From Herbaspirillum sp. WKF16 (GTDB lineage: Bacteria; Pseudomonadota; Gammaproteobacteria; Burkholderiales; Burkholderiaceae_D): DNA of 64,000 nucleotides. The notes beneath the pieces are model-generated. The model was not told where the DNA came from. It was given only the letters and a program-made list of their open reading frames with translations, and searched no databases. Shown in pieces: positions 62,832-64,000 of this stretch. The translations under genes and the position numbers were made by a program. Each line of letters starts with the position of its first letter. Position 1 is the stretch's first letter. The stretch is taken from the NCBI RefSeq assembly GCF_028993615.1, contig NZ_CP118632.1, positions 1,612,001 to 1,676,000 of the forward strand. The letters run 5' to 3'.

Positions 62832-63455
62832 ATGCCCGATATCTTCCTGTTCCTGCTGGCCGCCATGACCCTCACGCTCGCGCCGGGGCCGGACAACATC
62901 TACGTGCTCACGCGCGGCATTTCGCAGGGCCGCAAGGCGGGGTTGGTGGCCGCCGCCGGGTTCTCCTCGGGGCTGATCTTCCATACGCTCCTGGCGGTGC
63001 TCGGCTTCGCCGCCGTGATCAAGGCCTATCCGCCGGCCTATCACGCGCTGCAATATGCCGGCGCCGCCTACCTGGCCTACCTTGGCTACCGCACGCTGCG
63101 TTCGGCCTCGGCCGGCATTGCGCTGGCCGCGGAGGGCGGGGCGCCCGGCGTGCCGCTGGCGCGCATCTACTGGCAAAGCGTGCTGGCCAACATGCTCAAT
63201 CCGAAGGTGACGCTGTTCTTCATCGCCTTCCTGCCGCAGTTCGTGCACCCCGAAACCGGCCACGTGCCGCTGCAGATGCTGGTCCTGGCGCTGGTGTTCA
63301 TCCTCCAGGCCTTCGCCATCTTCAGCGCCATCGCATTGTTTTCCGGCGCCGTCGGCGCGTACTTCCGCCGTCGCGCCTCCGCCTCCGTCCATCTGAACCG
63401 CCTGGCAGGCTGCGCTTTCATCGGCCTCGGCATCCGGATGGCCTTGCCTGAATAA
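62832..63455 (+). CDS. LysE/RhtB family amino acid exporter
   Basis: 207 residues with six helices and the family signature LTLAPGPDNIYVLTRGISQGRKAGLVAAAGFSSG (conserved G-x-x-x-G), followed by LGYRTLRSA and NPKVTLFFIAFLPQFV. It exports amino acids or similar metabolites. It sits between hscB (30 nt away) and hscA (39 nt), genes that are normally adjacent. Cysteine or a sulfur compound would make sense in context, but the substrate is unknown. Confidence 0.9.
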   Translation: MPDIFLFLLAAMTLTLAPGPDNIYVLTRGISQGRKAGLVAAAGFSSGLIFHTLLAVLGFAAVIKAYPPAYHALQYAGAAYLAYLGYRTLRSASAGIALAAEGGAPGVPLARIYWQSVLANMLNPKVTLFFIAFLPQFVHPETGHVPLQMLVLALVFILQAFAIFSAIALFSGAVGAYFRRRASASVHLNRLAGCAFIGLGIRMALPE

Positions 63456-63494
63456 CCACGAATAACATCGCGAATCACGACGAGTTCATCACCT

Positions 63495-64000
<506 letters not shown>

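Overview
The window is a GC-rich (roughly 65% by eye) stretch of a bacterial chromosome. Gene content and protein style point to a betaproteobacterium of the Burkholderiales, most likely Oxalobacteraceae and close to Herbaspirillum. This rests on the cbb3 oxidase cluster next to an FNR-type regulator, ACC deaminase with an Lrp-type regulator, a galactarate/glucarate pathway, an isc operon of betaproteobacterial type and short palindromic intergenic repeats. The genus is an inference. I see no phage, insertion sequence, rRNA or CRISPR.

Layout. 1-7.9 kb: high-affinity respiration: end of ccoI, ccoS, then ccoNOQP, ccoG, ccoH(fixH), a small membrane protein and an opposing fnr gene. 8.2-10.2 kb: a fatty-acid desaturase and OmpW, with a perfect FNR box in front of ompW. 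10.3-11.2 kb: a RelE-like toxin with an HTH antitoxin behind a palindromic operator. 11.2-12.9 kb: ACC deaminase divergent from an Lrp/AsnC regulator. 12.9-14 kb: prolyl iminopeptidase. 14.2-19 kb: a MarR repressor divergent from an EmrA/EmrB/outer-membrane-channel tripartite efflux operon. 19-28.4 kb: a LysR regulator divergent from a complete oligopeptide ABC importer followed by two M20 peptidases/amidohydrolases. 28.4-31.5 kb: a gene-poor tract with a candidate small RNA, a small membrane protein, a 7-bp tandem repeat, a strongly strand-biased GCAG-rich segment, a DUF2026-like gene and three units of paired DnaA-box-like sequences. 31.5-38 kb: two zinc-uptake clusters back to back (ZrgA-like/ABC/DUF3299 and ZnuCBA) around one control region. 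38-43.2 kb: ABM monooxygenase, LysR, small protein, a uracil-DNA-glycosylase-like protein with altered motifs, UvrB. 43.5-45.3 kb: aromatic/aspartate aminotransferase and two identical tRNA-Asn genes. 45.4-59.2 kb: a sugar-diacid catabolic region (LysR, PdxA-like, two MFS carriers, galactarate dehydratase, periplasmic lactonase, chemoreceptor, ketoglutarate-semialdehyde dehydrogenase, KdgD, GntR). 59.4-64 kb: iscR-iscS-iscU-iscA-hscB, a LysE-type exporter gene, and the start of hscA.

How it works together. The first 10 kb looks like an oxygen-responsive unit: FNR sites lie before ccoN, fnr and ompW. The sugar-diacid genes carry everything for import and conversion of galactarate/glucarate to 2-oxoglutarate, and share a palindromic GTAC-centred motif that is a good candidate for the operator of the linked GntR repressor. 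The zinc region has two ABC systems facing away from a repeat-rich promoter. The most striking unexplained element is the convergent 1-kb gap at 30.5-31.5 kb, which carries three units of inverted DnaA-box-like sequences with invariant 17-nt spacing, far from any recognisable replication gene. Starts were chosen from Shine-Dalgarno fit and family length; several differ from the longest open frame.
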